64,000 nucleotides of DNA from Clostridium sp. 12(A) (GTDB taxonomy: Bacteria > Bacillota > Clostridia > Lachnospirales > Lachnospiraceae): contig JAGI01000002.1 of the NCBI GenBank assembly GCA_000526575.1, positions 3,167,001 through 3,231,000 of the forward strand. Direction: 5' to 3'. Below, one piece after another: positions 51,883 through 60,301 of the stretch; position 1 is the stretch's first letter, and the number at the start of each line of letters is the position of its first letter. Under the pieces are notes generated by a model. The model saw nothing but the letters and a program-made list of their open reading frames with translations, was not told where the DNA came from and made no database searches. The translations under genes were made by a program, and so were the position numbers.

Positions 51883-53145
51883 ATGTTTAAGAAATATTGT
51901 AGGAAATGGAATCTTGCCATTACAAAAACGCAGATCATCTGTGTGGCAGCAGGTATTTTCCTTTATGTCCTGATAGAGCTTACTTCTGTTTTGGGAGGAA
52001 GAGGAGGGGCGAGTGGCAAAGAATTAAAACGAGCAGGACCTGGGCAGGGGGAAACTACGTATGAGGTGGAAATATCAGGTCTTGATAAGGAAAGGTCTGA
52101 TAAAAAGATACCAGTTAAAATACCAGTTGGGGAGCGAATCTATTCGGAAGAAGAGGCAAAAAAGCTGTTTGAAACTATGAAACCAAAGCTAGAAGAACAG
52201 ATGCTTGGGGAAAATGAATCTCTTTTAAAGATAAGAAAGAATTTGAATCTAAAAACAAGCTTAAGTGACTATGGAATCAAAATTCGATGGGAAACGGACA
52301 ATCCGGATCTGGTAGATTCTCTTGGGAAAGTACATAATCAGCAGGCAGCTGAGACAGGAGAATCTGTCATACTGCGTGCTCTCGTATCCGATGGGGTCCA
52401 TGAACATACATATCGCTTTCCAGTTATGGTATATCCTCCTGACCGTTCCTTGCAGGAGAAGACGGAGGAAGAATTCTTAACCTGGGCTCAAAAGGAAGAT
52501 CAAAAACAGCAAACAGAAGATTATCTACGATTACCCAATGAATATGATGGCCAGCTTCTTACTTATTCCATAGAAAAGGATAGCAGCCACCGCCTGTTTC
52601 CATTTCTTGGATTATTCATGGCGCTTCTCTTGCATGCAAAGGTGAATTCGGATAAACAGCATCTGGCAAAAAAGAGGGAGCAGCAGCTTCTGCTGGATTA
52701 TTCTGAGGTCGTATCAAAGCTGGTGGTTTATATTGGCGCGGGCCTTACTTTAAGAAATTCCTGGGAACGAATCGTGGCAGGCTATGACGCTGGTGTAAAG
52801 GAAGGCAAAAGGGGAGTGAGACCTGTTTACGAAGAGATGATGAAGACGGTCTCCCAGCTTAGTAGCGGAGTATCAGAGAGCAGAGCATTCGGCGAGTTTG
52901 GAAGGCGGTGCGGCCTTCAGTCATATTTAAAGCTTTCTGCGCTTTTGGAACAGAGTCAGAAAAATGGAAGCAGACAACTTCGCCAGTCGCTGGAGCTTGA
53001 GATGATATCAGCATTTGAGCAAAGAAAAAACCTGGCGAAAAAGCTGGGGGAGGAGGCCGGGACCAAGCTGTTAATTCCCCTTCTGCTCATGCTGGGAGTG
53101 GTGATGGCCATGATTGTGCTTCCGGCATTTCTGTCATTTTATTAG
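51883..53145 (+). CDS. tadC: TadC-like platform protein with extracellular N-terminal insert
   Basis: 420 residues. One N-terminal helix (about 16-36) is followed by about 190 extracellular residues, in which SDYGIKIRWETDNPDLVDSL, GKVHNQQAAETGESVILRAL and VSDG resemble the small immunoglobulin-like domains of clostridial surface proteins. A second helix (about 225-240) leads to the T2SSF domain (VSKLVVYIGAGLTLRNSWERIV, YLKLSALLEQSQKNGS) and the closing helices. Canonical TadC proteins lack the outer domain. It starts nine bases after tadB. Confidence 0.82.
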   Translation: MFKKYCRKWNLAITKTQIICVAAGIFLYVLIELTSVLGGRGGASGKELKRAGPGQGETTYEVEISGLDKERSDKKIPVKIPVGERIYSEEEAKKLFETMKPKLEEQMLGENESLLKIRKNLNLKTSLSDYGIKIRWETDNPDLVDSLGKVHNQQAAETGESVILRALVSDGVHEHTYRFPVMVYPPDRSLQEKTEEEFLTWAQKEDQKQQTEDYLRLPNEYDGQLLTYSIEKDSSHRLFPFLGLFMALLLHAKVNSDKQHLAKKREQQLLLDYSEVVSKLVVYIGAGLTLRNSWERIVAGYDAGVKEGKRGVRPVYEEMMKTVSQLSSGVSESRAFGEFGRRCGLQSYLKLSALLEQSQKNGSRQLRQSLELEMISAFEQRKNLAKKLGEEAGTKLLIPLLLMLGVVMAMIVLPAFLSFY

Positions 53146-53160
53146 AAAGGGGGTGAGAGG

Positions 53161-53346
53161 ATGATAGCATTTCTTAAGAATCAGTTCCTGGATTTTTTAA
53201 GAGAAGAAGACGGCGTAGGTGTAATTGAAGTGGTCTTAATTCTCGTGGTACTAATTGGCCTTGTTATTATTTTTAAGGACAGGATCAATGCGCTTCTTGA
53301 ACTTACGTTTAAGCAAATTGATAATCAGTCAAAAGAGGTGTACTAA
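53161..53346 (+). CDS. flp: Flp-type major pilin
   Basis: 61-residue prepilin. The leader ends in EEDG (Gly18), and mature sequence VGVIEVVLILVVLIGLVIIF has Glu at +5 from the cleavage site, as in class IVb Flp pilins. The mature pilin is about 43 residues. GGGGGTGAG precedes the ATG. Cleavage would be by one of the two A24 peptidases in the operon. Confidence 0.9.
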   Translation: MIAFLKNQFLDFLREEDGVGVIEVVLILVVLIGLVIIFKDRINALLELTFKQIDNQSKEVY

Positions 53347-55232
53347 TGCAGAAAAGCGGGCAAATCACAGTGTTCTTAAGCCTGGCGCTATTGTGCATCT
53401 TCAGCCTTATGTGCGGACTAATCGAGTCCGCACGTATGGCTGGGGCAAGATGCTACTTAAAGCTTGCAGCAGATTCTGCCATGGATTCCGTATTCAGTGA
53501 ATATCACAGGGAGGCATGGGATCAATACCGTCTGTTTCTCCTTGAAGCAAAGGATGAAAAGGAGATAAAAGATTCCTGGAATCAATTTATGGAACCATAC
53601 ATGGACAGCTCTGGCTGGTATGGTATGGCGATGGAATCAGCGGAGGTATCTGACCGAGTGTCGATTACGGACGATGGCGGCTCCCATCTGGATAAGGAGA
53701 TTCTTGATTACATGAAGTATGGAATCATAAAGGATATGCCTGATGCTGACGGTGCAGCAGATTTACTAAAAAATTTAAAAGAAGCATCTTCCGTTGAAAG
53801 TCTGTCTCAGTCTTATTCCGGGCACACAAAGGAGGCTGTGCGTCTGGAACGGGCGTTAGAAGACATCAATGACTGTTTAAGGGCGCAGAAGGATTACTGG
53901 GAGACGGCCCAAAGGCAGTTAGGAAATTATAATGGCAGTGGATTTAGAGAGACCGCTCGGAAACTAAAAAGAGAGATGGATCGGATTCCCTCCCTGGTCA
54001 CCACTTATGGAAAGCGGGCAGACCAATTAAAAAAGAATCTGGATGAGACAAAACGTAAAAATGAAGCACTATCAAAAAATATCAGTCCAGAGATGCAAAA
54101 AGCCATGGCAGAGGAAGCAAATAGCTATGAAACTTATGTAAATCAGGATGGGCCTAGAAGAAACCAGGTGGAAGCGCTTCCAGAGCATATGGATATTCAA
54201 AAGACCGTAATCCAGCAGGCCATGGAAAGAGCCGAAGAGGTAGAAGATACTATTGACAATTGGGTGTATGACGATGAGGAAGATTCCGGACCAGATTTAA
54301 ATGAACTGTGGGGATCTGTAGAGGATATCTGGAACCGGATTCAAATATCGGTGCTATCCTACTCAAATGGCGTAAAGGACCCTGAGAAACAGAGAATATT
54401 AGAGCAAATAGAAGGATTTGCGGAACAGGGATTATTAAACCTTGTACTTCCAGAAGGCAGTCAGGTTTCCAAAGGGATGGTAAACAGTGATTCCTTTCCT
54501 TCTGCTTCTATGAGTGCTTTAGAAGGCGCTTCAATCAATCTTCTGGAACGCCTTGTTTTTGAAGAGTATTGCAGCAGGTTTCTGACAAATTTCTGCTCGG
54601 AAGAAGAAAAAGAGTTTAAGTATGAGCTGGAATATCTCATATCCGGAAAAACAAATGATGAGGATAATTTAAAAAGGGTAGTCACAGAACTGGTAGCAAT
54701 TCGGGAAGGCATGAACCTGATCCATATCCTTTCAGACAGCGAGAAAAGGCAGGAAGCCAACGCGTTAGCCAGTGTGATTACCGGCGTCACTGGTCTCGCT
54801 CCTCTTACTGGAGTAATCGCATTTTTTATCATGACAGTATGGGCATTGGGTGAGGCAATCGTAGATGTAAAAATGCTGCTGGAGGGAAAAAAGACCGCTT
54901 TTATAAAATCAAGGGAAACCTGGAATTTAACGTTATCCAGTTTGTTGGAGTTAGGTAAAACGGGGAAATCTTCTGGTGGTAAGGCAGGAGATAAGGGAAT
55001 CGACTACACAGGATACTTAAAGCTTTTAATGTTTCTTTCCGATCAGAAGGTGCAAAATTATCGTCTTATGGACATGATCCAGTGGAACCTATGTAAAAGC
55101 CAAGGGGATTTTCGTATGGAAAATTGCGTCTATCAGGCAGAGATAAAAGGAAATGTAAAAGCGAAACACCTGTTTTTTGGAGGCAGCAATCCCTATTATC
55201 CATTGGATGTCAGAACAGAGAAAGCATATTAA
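53346..55232 (+). CDS. DUF5702 / TadG-like pilus assembly protein
   Basis: 628 residues. The N-terminus MQKSGQITVFLSLALLCIFS is a pseudopilin-like helix (GQITV), followed by IESARMAGARCYLKLAADSAMDSVFSEY, typical of the DUF5702 family found in clostridial tad loci. A long helical extracellular region follows, with one strongly hydrophobic segment near 485-510. It starts on the last base of the flp stop (TAATG). The role is probably minor pilin or assembly factor. Confidence 0.82.
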   Translation: MQKSGQITVFLSLALLCIFSLMCGLIESARMAGARCYLKLAADSAMDSVFSEYHREAWDQYRLFLLEAKDEKEIKDSWNQFMEPYMDSSGWYGMAMESAEVSDRVSITDDGGSHLDKEILDYMKYGIIKDMPDADGAADLLKNLKEASSVESLSQSYSGHTKEAVRLERALEDINDCLRAQKDYWETAQRQLGNYNGSGFRETARKLKREMDRIPSLVTTYGKRADQLKKNLDETKRKNEALSKNISPEMQKAMAEEANSYETYVNQDGPRRNQVEALPEHMDIQKTVIQQAMERAEEVEDTIDNWVYDDEEDSGPDLNELWGSVEDIWNRIQISVLSYSNGVKDPEKQRILEQIEGFAEQGLLNLVLPEGSQVSKGMVNSDSFPSASMSALEGASINLLERLVFEEYCSRFLTNFCSEEEKEFKYELEYLISGKTNDEDNLKRVVTELVAIREGMNLIHILSDSEKRQEANALASVITGVTGLAPLTGVIAFFIMTVWALGEAIVDVKMLLEGKKTAFIKSRETWNLTLSSLLELGKTGKSSGGKAGDKGIDYTGYLKLLMFLSDQKVQNYRLMDMIQWNLCKSQGDFRMENCVYQAEIKGNVKAKHLFFGGSNPYYPLDVRTEKAY

Positions 55233-55245
55233 AGGAAGGAGGCAG

Positions 55246-56175
55246 ATGATCATGCCCTTTTTCAGGCGGCCAGCAGGAAAAAAGAATAAAAAAATTGTTA
55301 CTCTCCAGGTACAAATCCCCGTCTCTAAAGGACGGCCTTCTGTAAAAAGGGTATTATCATCTGCCTTTAGCTCCAAGCGGGAGGGCAGTCTGACGATTGA
55401 AGCCGCTATGGCACTTCCTTTATTTGTTTTTTTCATGATTATAATGATGATGCCTATGGTCATCATGAATATAAACCGGCAGGTTCAAACAGCTCTTGAA
55501 GAGGCTGGGGAAGACTTAAGTCAGTATGCTTATCTCCTTGAGAATGGAAAACAGAACGAGCAGGAAACCACCTCCAATACAAAAGGGATTCAAAAAGAGA
55601 TTCTTGAGAGTCTTGCAGGAGAAGGTGTGCTTTTTTATGTGAGAAAGAGAGTAGAAGACAAAGCAGATGTAAGCCGCCTGGAAGCAATCTCCTTTGCCAG
55701 ATCCTCAGTTCTTCGGGACGGGGAAACCATTGACCTTATTATGGATTATCGGGTCAAGCTGCCTTTTTCGGTGTTTAGCTTAAAAAGCGTGCCTATGACA
55801 GCCAGGTCCACGCGCAGGGCCTGGATTGGAAAAAAGGGTATGGAGGAGGCTAAGGCATTGGAATCTGAAGAAATTGTCTATATTGGAAAGGGAAGTACAA
55901 GATACCACAAGTCAAGAACATGCCACTACTTATATAACAACTTAGAACAGATAGCACGAAGTGAACTGGGGCAAATGAGAAACTTATCCGGCAGTACCTA
56001 CAAACCCTGTAGCCGATGCCAGCCCTCTAAGGAAGGAAACAGCCCTGTCTATATCATGCCGTCAGGAGAAAAGTATCATGGGGATAAGAACTGTTCTTCA
56101 ATTATATCCTATGTTTCTGCCGTTCCCATTGAATCTGTGCGCCATTTGGGAGCGTGCTCATATTGTTCGCAATAG
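55246..56175 (+). CDS. TadE-like pseudopilin with two Cys/His metal-binding-like repeats
   Basis: 309 residues. A basic leader ends at Gly47, then SLTIEAAMALPLFVFFMIIM with Glu at +5, a type IVb-like pseudopilin signal. The C-terminal third carries two repeats: VYIGKGSTRYHKSRTCHYL...CSRC (His221, Cys226, Cys255, Cys258) and VYIMPSGEKYHGDKNCSSI...CSYC (His278, Cys283, Cys304, Cys307). The H-x4-C...C-x2-C pattern could bind zinc or form disulfides outside the cell. ATG 55246 follows AAGGAAGGAGG. Confidence 0.83.
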   Translation: MIMPFFRRPAGKKNKKIVTLQVQIPVSKGRPSVKRVLSSAFSSKREGSLTIEAAMALPLFVFFMIIMMMPMVIMNINRQVQTALEEAGEDLSQYAYLLENGKQNEQETTSNTKGIQKEILESLAGEGVLFYVRKRVEDKADVSRLEAISFARSSVLRDGETIDLIMDYRVKLPFSVFSLKSVPMTARSTRRAWIGKKGMEEAKALESEEIVYIGKGSTRYHKSRTCHYLYNNLEQIARSELGQMRNLSGSTYKPCSRCQPSKEGNSPVYIMPSGEKYHGDKNCSSIISYVSAVPIESVRHLGACSYCSQ

Positions 56176-56186
56176 GAGGTCTAAAC

Positions 56187-56621
56187 ATGCCTGAAGGCAT
56201 AAGTAAAATCGTATTTACCATATTTTTAGTCTATTCTGCATTTCAGGATGGAAGAAGTAAAACCATAAGTGTCTGGCTTTTGTTCGCGGCTGGAACATCA
56301 GGCATTCTATTTATCATAATTTCTGGACAAGGAATAGGTGACAGACCCTTAAGCTGTCTCATAGGGCTTCTCATGGTGGGAATCAGCCGGATTTCAGATG
56401 GAGCCATTGGGGAAGGAGATGGATGGTTTTTTGCGGTCAGCGGTCTGTTTCTTAATCTATTAATAAATCTAAAGCTGTTGGTTTACGGTGTATTCTTAAG
56501 TGGATTTGTCTGCATGGGAATTTACATCTTTTTTCGCTTAAAGGGAAACGATGTGAAGAAGGTCACCATTCCATTTCTACCGTTTCTTCTTCCGGCCTGG
56601 ATAGGATTGGTGATGTTATGA
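56187..56621 (+). CDS. Second A24-type prepilin peptidase-like protein
   Basis: 144 residues, five or six helices. Catalytic aspartates appear at Asp21 (AFQDGRSKTIS) and Asp78 in IGEGDGWFF, a GxGD motif, though the sequence is shorter and more divergent than the first peptidase of the operon. It may serve the TadE-like pseudopilins that flank it. ATG 56187 follows AGGAGG; the stop overlaps the next start (ATGA). Confidence 0.8.
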   Translation: MPEGISKIVFTIFLVYSAFQDGRSKTISVWLLFAAGTSGILFIIISGQGIGDRPLSCLIGLLMVGISRISDGAIGEGDGWFFAVSGLFLNLLINLKLLVYGVFLSGFVCMGIYIFFRLKGNDVKKVTIPFLPFLLPAWIGLVML

Positions 56622-57007
56622 AACGTCAGGTATCAGGAAGTTTCACCGTGGAAGCTGCCATTGTCATGGCGGTTGTTTTGTGGGCTTTGGTGGCTTCAAT
56701 TCAGACCGCGTACTATGTCAGAGACAGGACCGTTGGGGCGATGGCCATATCAGAGGCAGTCCAAAGACTTAGGCATAATGAGTCCGAGCCTGAAGCTGAG
56801 GCAATTTCATGGGCAGAAAAAAGGGCAGGAAAACCGTTTTATTGGGACAGGTATGAGTTCGACTTAAAACTTTCTGGAAATCCCATAACCGGAAAAAAGG
56901 TAAAGGCTTCAGGAGCAGGAGGAACGTGGAAGTTTTCCCTGGAGAAAAACGTATATGATCCGGAAAATTTTATAAGAATGGCCACTCTTTTGGAGCAGGA
57001 GGAATAA
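56618..57007 (+). CDS. TadE-like pseudopilin
   Basis: 129 residues. Leader ends at Gly7, then SFTVEAAIVMAVVLWALVAS with Glu at +5, the TadE signature, and a small polar extracellular part. It is coupled to the peptidase-like gene by an ATGA overlap. Confidence 0.87.
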   Translation: MKRQVSGSFTVEAAIVMAVVLWALVASIQTAYYVRDRTVGAMAISEAVQRLRHNESEPEAEAISWAEKRAGKPFYWDRYEFDLKLSGNPITGKKVKASGAGGTWKFSLEKNVYDPENFIRMATLLEQEE

Positions 57008-57008
57008 G

Positions 57009-58628
57009 ATGAAAATTACATACAGGCGGGAAATGAAGCATAATTATTTGATTATAAACCCCGACATACCAGAATATAAAGGATTCGAAACGCAGATGCT
57101 GGAAAAAAACTCCATCGAGGGACTTTTAGAATTTCATATAAAAAGCCTGGACGGACAACGGTCATGTTATTATGAGATTACCTCGAAGCAGTCCTTAAGC
57201 CGTATTTTGGAGTACAAGAGCCTGGGAGAAGAAGAGCTTAGAACGCTCATTGGGGGAATTGCCCGTACCCTTTCAAGATTGGAAGCATATCTGTTAAAGG
57301 AAGATCAGATTTTGCTGGATCCGGAATATATATATGTGGACCCTGAGCGTTTTAAGGTGTTTCTTTGCCTCATACCTGGAAGAAAGGGAACCTTTTCTCA
57401 AGAGATGACCGAGCTTCTTAGGTATCTTCTGGGCAAGGTCAATCATCAGGACAAGGAATGTGTGGTCATGGCTTATGGACTTTATCAGGAAAGTCTGAAA
57501 GACAATTACGGGATCGATGACCTTCTTGAAATCACAGAAAATAAATCAAATGACCTTAAATATGGTGCTTCAATGGATAAAAACCATATATTAGATGAAG
57601 AAGAGTACCATGGCGTAATATCACCCCAGCTCGCAGTCAAGGACGAAGAGAGGTACGAAACAATAATTCCTGAGAATCAGTCTGAGATAAATTCGGAATA
57701 CAGCCTGGTAAGAGTTCTTTTACTGATTTCAGTTGCCATAGCAGTTCCGGTTCTTATATTGTGGCTGGTATCAGGAATTCGCGGAGTGTTCCAGTTCTGG
57801 TACGTTCCTTTTGGTGCAGGCTGCCTTTCTTTGGCAGTACTTCTTTTTTTCGGCGGAAGGAATGATCCAGCCAAAGAGAGGGCGTCAGAGGGAGAAGCTG
57901 TTGAGATTGAAACAAACAAAACACGAGATATAAATAAGGCGGGAGCAAAGCCAGATATAACTAAATGGGATAATAAAAATCATTCCAGTGATAAGATGAA
58001 TGGTGTAAAAAAAGACAGCTTAAAAAGAGATAATAAGAAGGACAATATAAAGCAAGTCAGTAGCAAAAAGGGTAGTAACAAAAAAGATAGTAACACTAAG
58101 GATAGTAACATTAAGGACAATTACAAAACGAATCATAGCGACAGGGACTATTACAAAAAGGACAATAAAAAAAGTGACAGTTACATAAAAGATAAGATGG
58201 ATTACACTCAAGAAAAGGAATACGATTGGCAGATGGCATTTCTTGAGGAAGATGAAGAGCCAGCAAACCAGCCGGAAGAAAAAGACGAGGAAATAATTTT
58301 ACAGACGGTTCTGCTCACAGATACTACAGCAGATAATAATACCCGGTATCTAAGAGCGGTGGGATCCGAAGTTCCGGATATCACCATATCCTATGTTCCA
58401 TATCTTATTGGAAAACAGGAGGGATTGGTGGACTATGTCCTGGAAAGCGAAACCATAAGCAGAATTCATGCTAAAATTGACCGGGAAGGGGAAGAATATC
58501 AGTTATGTGATTTAAACTCCACCAACGGAACATCAGTAAACGGCAGGATGCTGGAAACCAATGAAACCGTAACGTTAAATAAGGGAGATGAAATTTTTAT
58601 CGCAAATTTCGCGTTTATATTTACATAA
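57009..58628 (+). CDS. DUF6382-like protein with C-terminal FHA domain
   Basis: 539 residues. The N-terminal 190 residues (EFHIKSLDGQRSCYYEI, LLKEDQILLDPEYIYVD) match the DUF6382-type domain seen in clostridial tad loci; two helices (about 235-275) follow, then a low-complexity Lys/Asp/Asn/Ser stretch of about 90 residues with repeated KKDSN-like units, then an FHA domain (about 460-539: SRIHAKI, DLNSTNGTSVNGR). FHA domains read phosphothreonine, suggesting Ser/Thr-kinase input to pilus assembly, although no kinase gene is present here. It is the last gene of the tad operon. Confidence 0.83.
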   Translation: MKITYRREMKHNYLIINPDIPEYKGFETQMLEKNSIEGLLEFHIKSLDGQRSCYYEITSKQSLSRILEYKSLGEEELRTLIGGIARTLSRLEAYLLKEDQILLDPEYIYVDPERFKVFLCLIPGRKGTFSQEMTELLRYLLGKVNHQDKECVVMAYGLYQESLKDNYGIDDLLEITENKSNDLKYGASMDKNHILDEEEYHGVISPQLAVKDEERYETIIPENQSEINSEYSLVRVLLLISVAIAVPVLILWLVSGIRGVFQFWYVPFGAGCLSLAVLLFFGGRNDPAKERASEGEAVEIETNKTRDINKAGAKPDITKWDNKNHSSDKMNGVKKDSLKRDNKKDNIKQVSSKKGSNKKDSNTKDSNIKDNYKTNHSDRDYYKKDNKKSDSYIKDKMDYTQEKEYDWQMAFLEEDEEPANQPEEKDEEIILQTVLLTDTTADNNTRYLRAVGSEVPDITISYVPYLIGKQEGLVDYVLESETISRIHAKIDREGEEYQLCDLNSTNGTSVNGRMLETNETVTLNKGDEIFIANFAFIFT

Positions 58629-58678
58629 TATGTTAATTTGTGCTAAAATAATTATATTATTTTAGGAGGAGAACTGTG

Positions 58679-59299
58679 ATGGAAGACTTATACAGGCGAA
58701 AAAAGGCATTTGTCAATATGGGATTTATCGTTTTAAATGTCATTTATTTCCTGTATCTGGAAATGACAGGCTCCACAGAGAATACGCAGTTCATGGTTTC
58801 CCATGGAGCCATGTATGCGCCTCTAGTCGTAGAGGGCGGTGAGTATTACCGCCTCCTTACTTCTATTTTTATGCATTTTGGAATCAATCATATTATGAAC
58901 AATATGCTCATTTTGTTTATTTTGGGTGATAACCTGGAAAGAGCCCTGGGACATGTGAAGTATTTCTTTTTTTATCTGATCTGCGGAGTAGGCGCGAATA
59001 TAATCTCCATGATTGTTAATCTTGGAGATTATCGGCTGATCGTTTCTGCGGGAGCTTCCGGAGCAATCTTTGGTGTCATCGGTGGTCTTTTATATGCAGT
59101 AGTGGTAAACCGGGGAAGGCTGGAAGATCTAAGCACCCGGCAGCTTGTTGTGGTCATTGTGTGTTCCCTGTATTTTGGCTTTTCCAGCACAGGTGTAGAT
59201 AATGCAGCTCACATTGCGGGACTTTTCGTGGGTATTTTAATGGGGATTGTTCTGTATCGTAAGCCGAAAAGGCCTGGACGCATGGAAAATTGGGAATAA
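58679..59299 (+). CDS. Rhomboid-family intramembrane serine protease
   Basis: 206 residues, six helices. The catalytic serine is in GASGAIFG, the histidine in NAAHIAGL, and the oxyanion-supporting HxxxN motif in INHIMNNM. ATG 58679 is nine bases after AGGAGG; a GTG three bases earlier is possible. It follows the tad operon by 50 bases with no terminator between, so read-through is possible. Confidence 0.92.
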   Translation: MEDLYRRKKAFVNMGFIVLNVIYFLYLEMTGSTENTQFMVSHGAMYAPLVVEGGEYYRLLTSIFMHFGINHIMNNMLILFILGDNLERALGHVKYFFFYLICGVGANIISMIVNLGDYRLIVSAGASGAIFGVIGGLLYAVVVNRGRLEDLSTRQLVVVIVCSLYFGFSSTGVDNAAHIAGLFVGILMGIVLYRKPKRPGRMENWE

Positions 59300-59323
59300 T
59301 ACTTTTGGGAAGGAGGTGAGAGT

Positions 59324-59740
59324 GTGAGAGAAGATGATTGCATTTTCTGCAAAATTGCAAATGGGGACATACCTTCAGAAACACTGTATGAGGATGATAC
59401 ATTTCGCGTTATTATGGATTTAGGACCGGCTACAAAAGGGCATGCCCTGATTCTTCCAAAACATCATTACAAAGATCTTTGTGAGCTTGACGGAGCGACA
59501 TCAGCCAAGGTCCTTCCGTTGGCAGCAAAAATTGGGAACGCCATGAAAACCACATTAGGCTGTGCCGGATTCAATGTTGTGCAGAATAACGGAAAAGAAG
59601 CAGGTCAGACTGTTTTTCATTTTCACGTACATTTAATTCCTCGTTATGAGGAAGGCCCTGTTATGGTTTCATGGGTATCGGGCAAGGCAAGTCCGGAAGA
59701 CTTAGCACAGACAGGAGCCGCTATTAGGAGCGCCCTGTAA
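59324..59740 (+). CDS. HIT-family nucleotide hydrolase/transferase
   Basis: 138 residues with the histidine triad HFHVH in the C-terminal part and the N-terminal CIFCKIANGDIPSETLYED typical of Hint-type proteins. It probably hydrolyses nucleoside phosphoramidates. GTG start at 59324, seven bases after AGGAGG. It lies 24 bases after the rhomboid gene. Confidence 0.93.
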   Translation: MREDDCIFCKIANGDIPSETLYEDDTFRVIMDLGPATKGHALILPKHHYKDLCELDGATSAKVLPLAAKIGNAMKTTLGCAGFNVVQNNGKEAGQTVFHFHVHLIPRYEEGPVMVSWVSGKASPEDLAQTGAAIRSAL

Positions 59741-59757
59741 TCAGAGGGGCATTATCA

Positions 59758-60300
59758 ATGAGCATACATAAAGATGAAAATATGTTGTTGCAATCCATTT
59801 ATGGGGAGTACCAGGGCTTGCTTCGACGGATTGCAAAGACACTCCACGTTCCGGATATGGAACTGGATGATGTCGTACAGGAAACATTTATTGCATACTT
59901 TGAAAACTATTCGCTGACCTGGACTGAAACGCGAAAGAAAAGTATGCTGATTAAGATACTAAAGAGTAAATCAATCGACTGCCTCCGAAAAAATGGACAC
60001 TATGAAAAAGTAAGCTTGAACCAGGAGGATGCAGCCAATGAGGTAGCATTGCTTGCAAGCTATGTGATTACAGATCCCCTTGATATGATTCTTGAAGAGG
60101 AGGCTGTTTTAATGATCACAAGTGAAATATCTAATATGAGGGAAGAGTGGAAAGAGATGGCTGTCCTTTATTTCCTGAAACAGCTTACGATTCCAGAGAT
60201 TTGTGAATTGTTAGGGATTCCGGGAACGGTATGCCGCTCCCGGATATACCGGACAAGAGTCTGTCTAAAAAGGATTCTTGGACCCAGCTTTGATACATAA
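59758..60300 (+). CDS. ECF-like sigma-70 family sigma factor
   Basis: 180 residues with a region 2 (LLRRIAKTLHV, DDVVQETFIAYFENY) and a region 4 helix-turn-helix (LYFLKQLTIPEICELLGIPGTVCRSRIYRTRVCLKRIL). No anti-sigma gene directly follows; the nearest candidate is the small membrane protein at 61482. It ends one base before the convergent murG gene, with no visible terminator between. Confidence 0.87.
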   Translation: MSIHKDENMLLQSIYGEYQGLLRRIAKTLHVPDMELDDVVQETFIAYFENYSLTWTETRKKSMLIKILKSKSIDCLRKNGHYEKVSLNQEDAANEVALLASYVITDPLDMILEEEAVLMITSEISNMREEWKEMAVLYFLKQLTIPEICELLGIPGTVCRSRIYRTRVCLKRILGPSFDT

Positions 60301-60301
60301 A

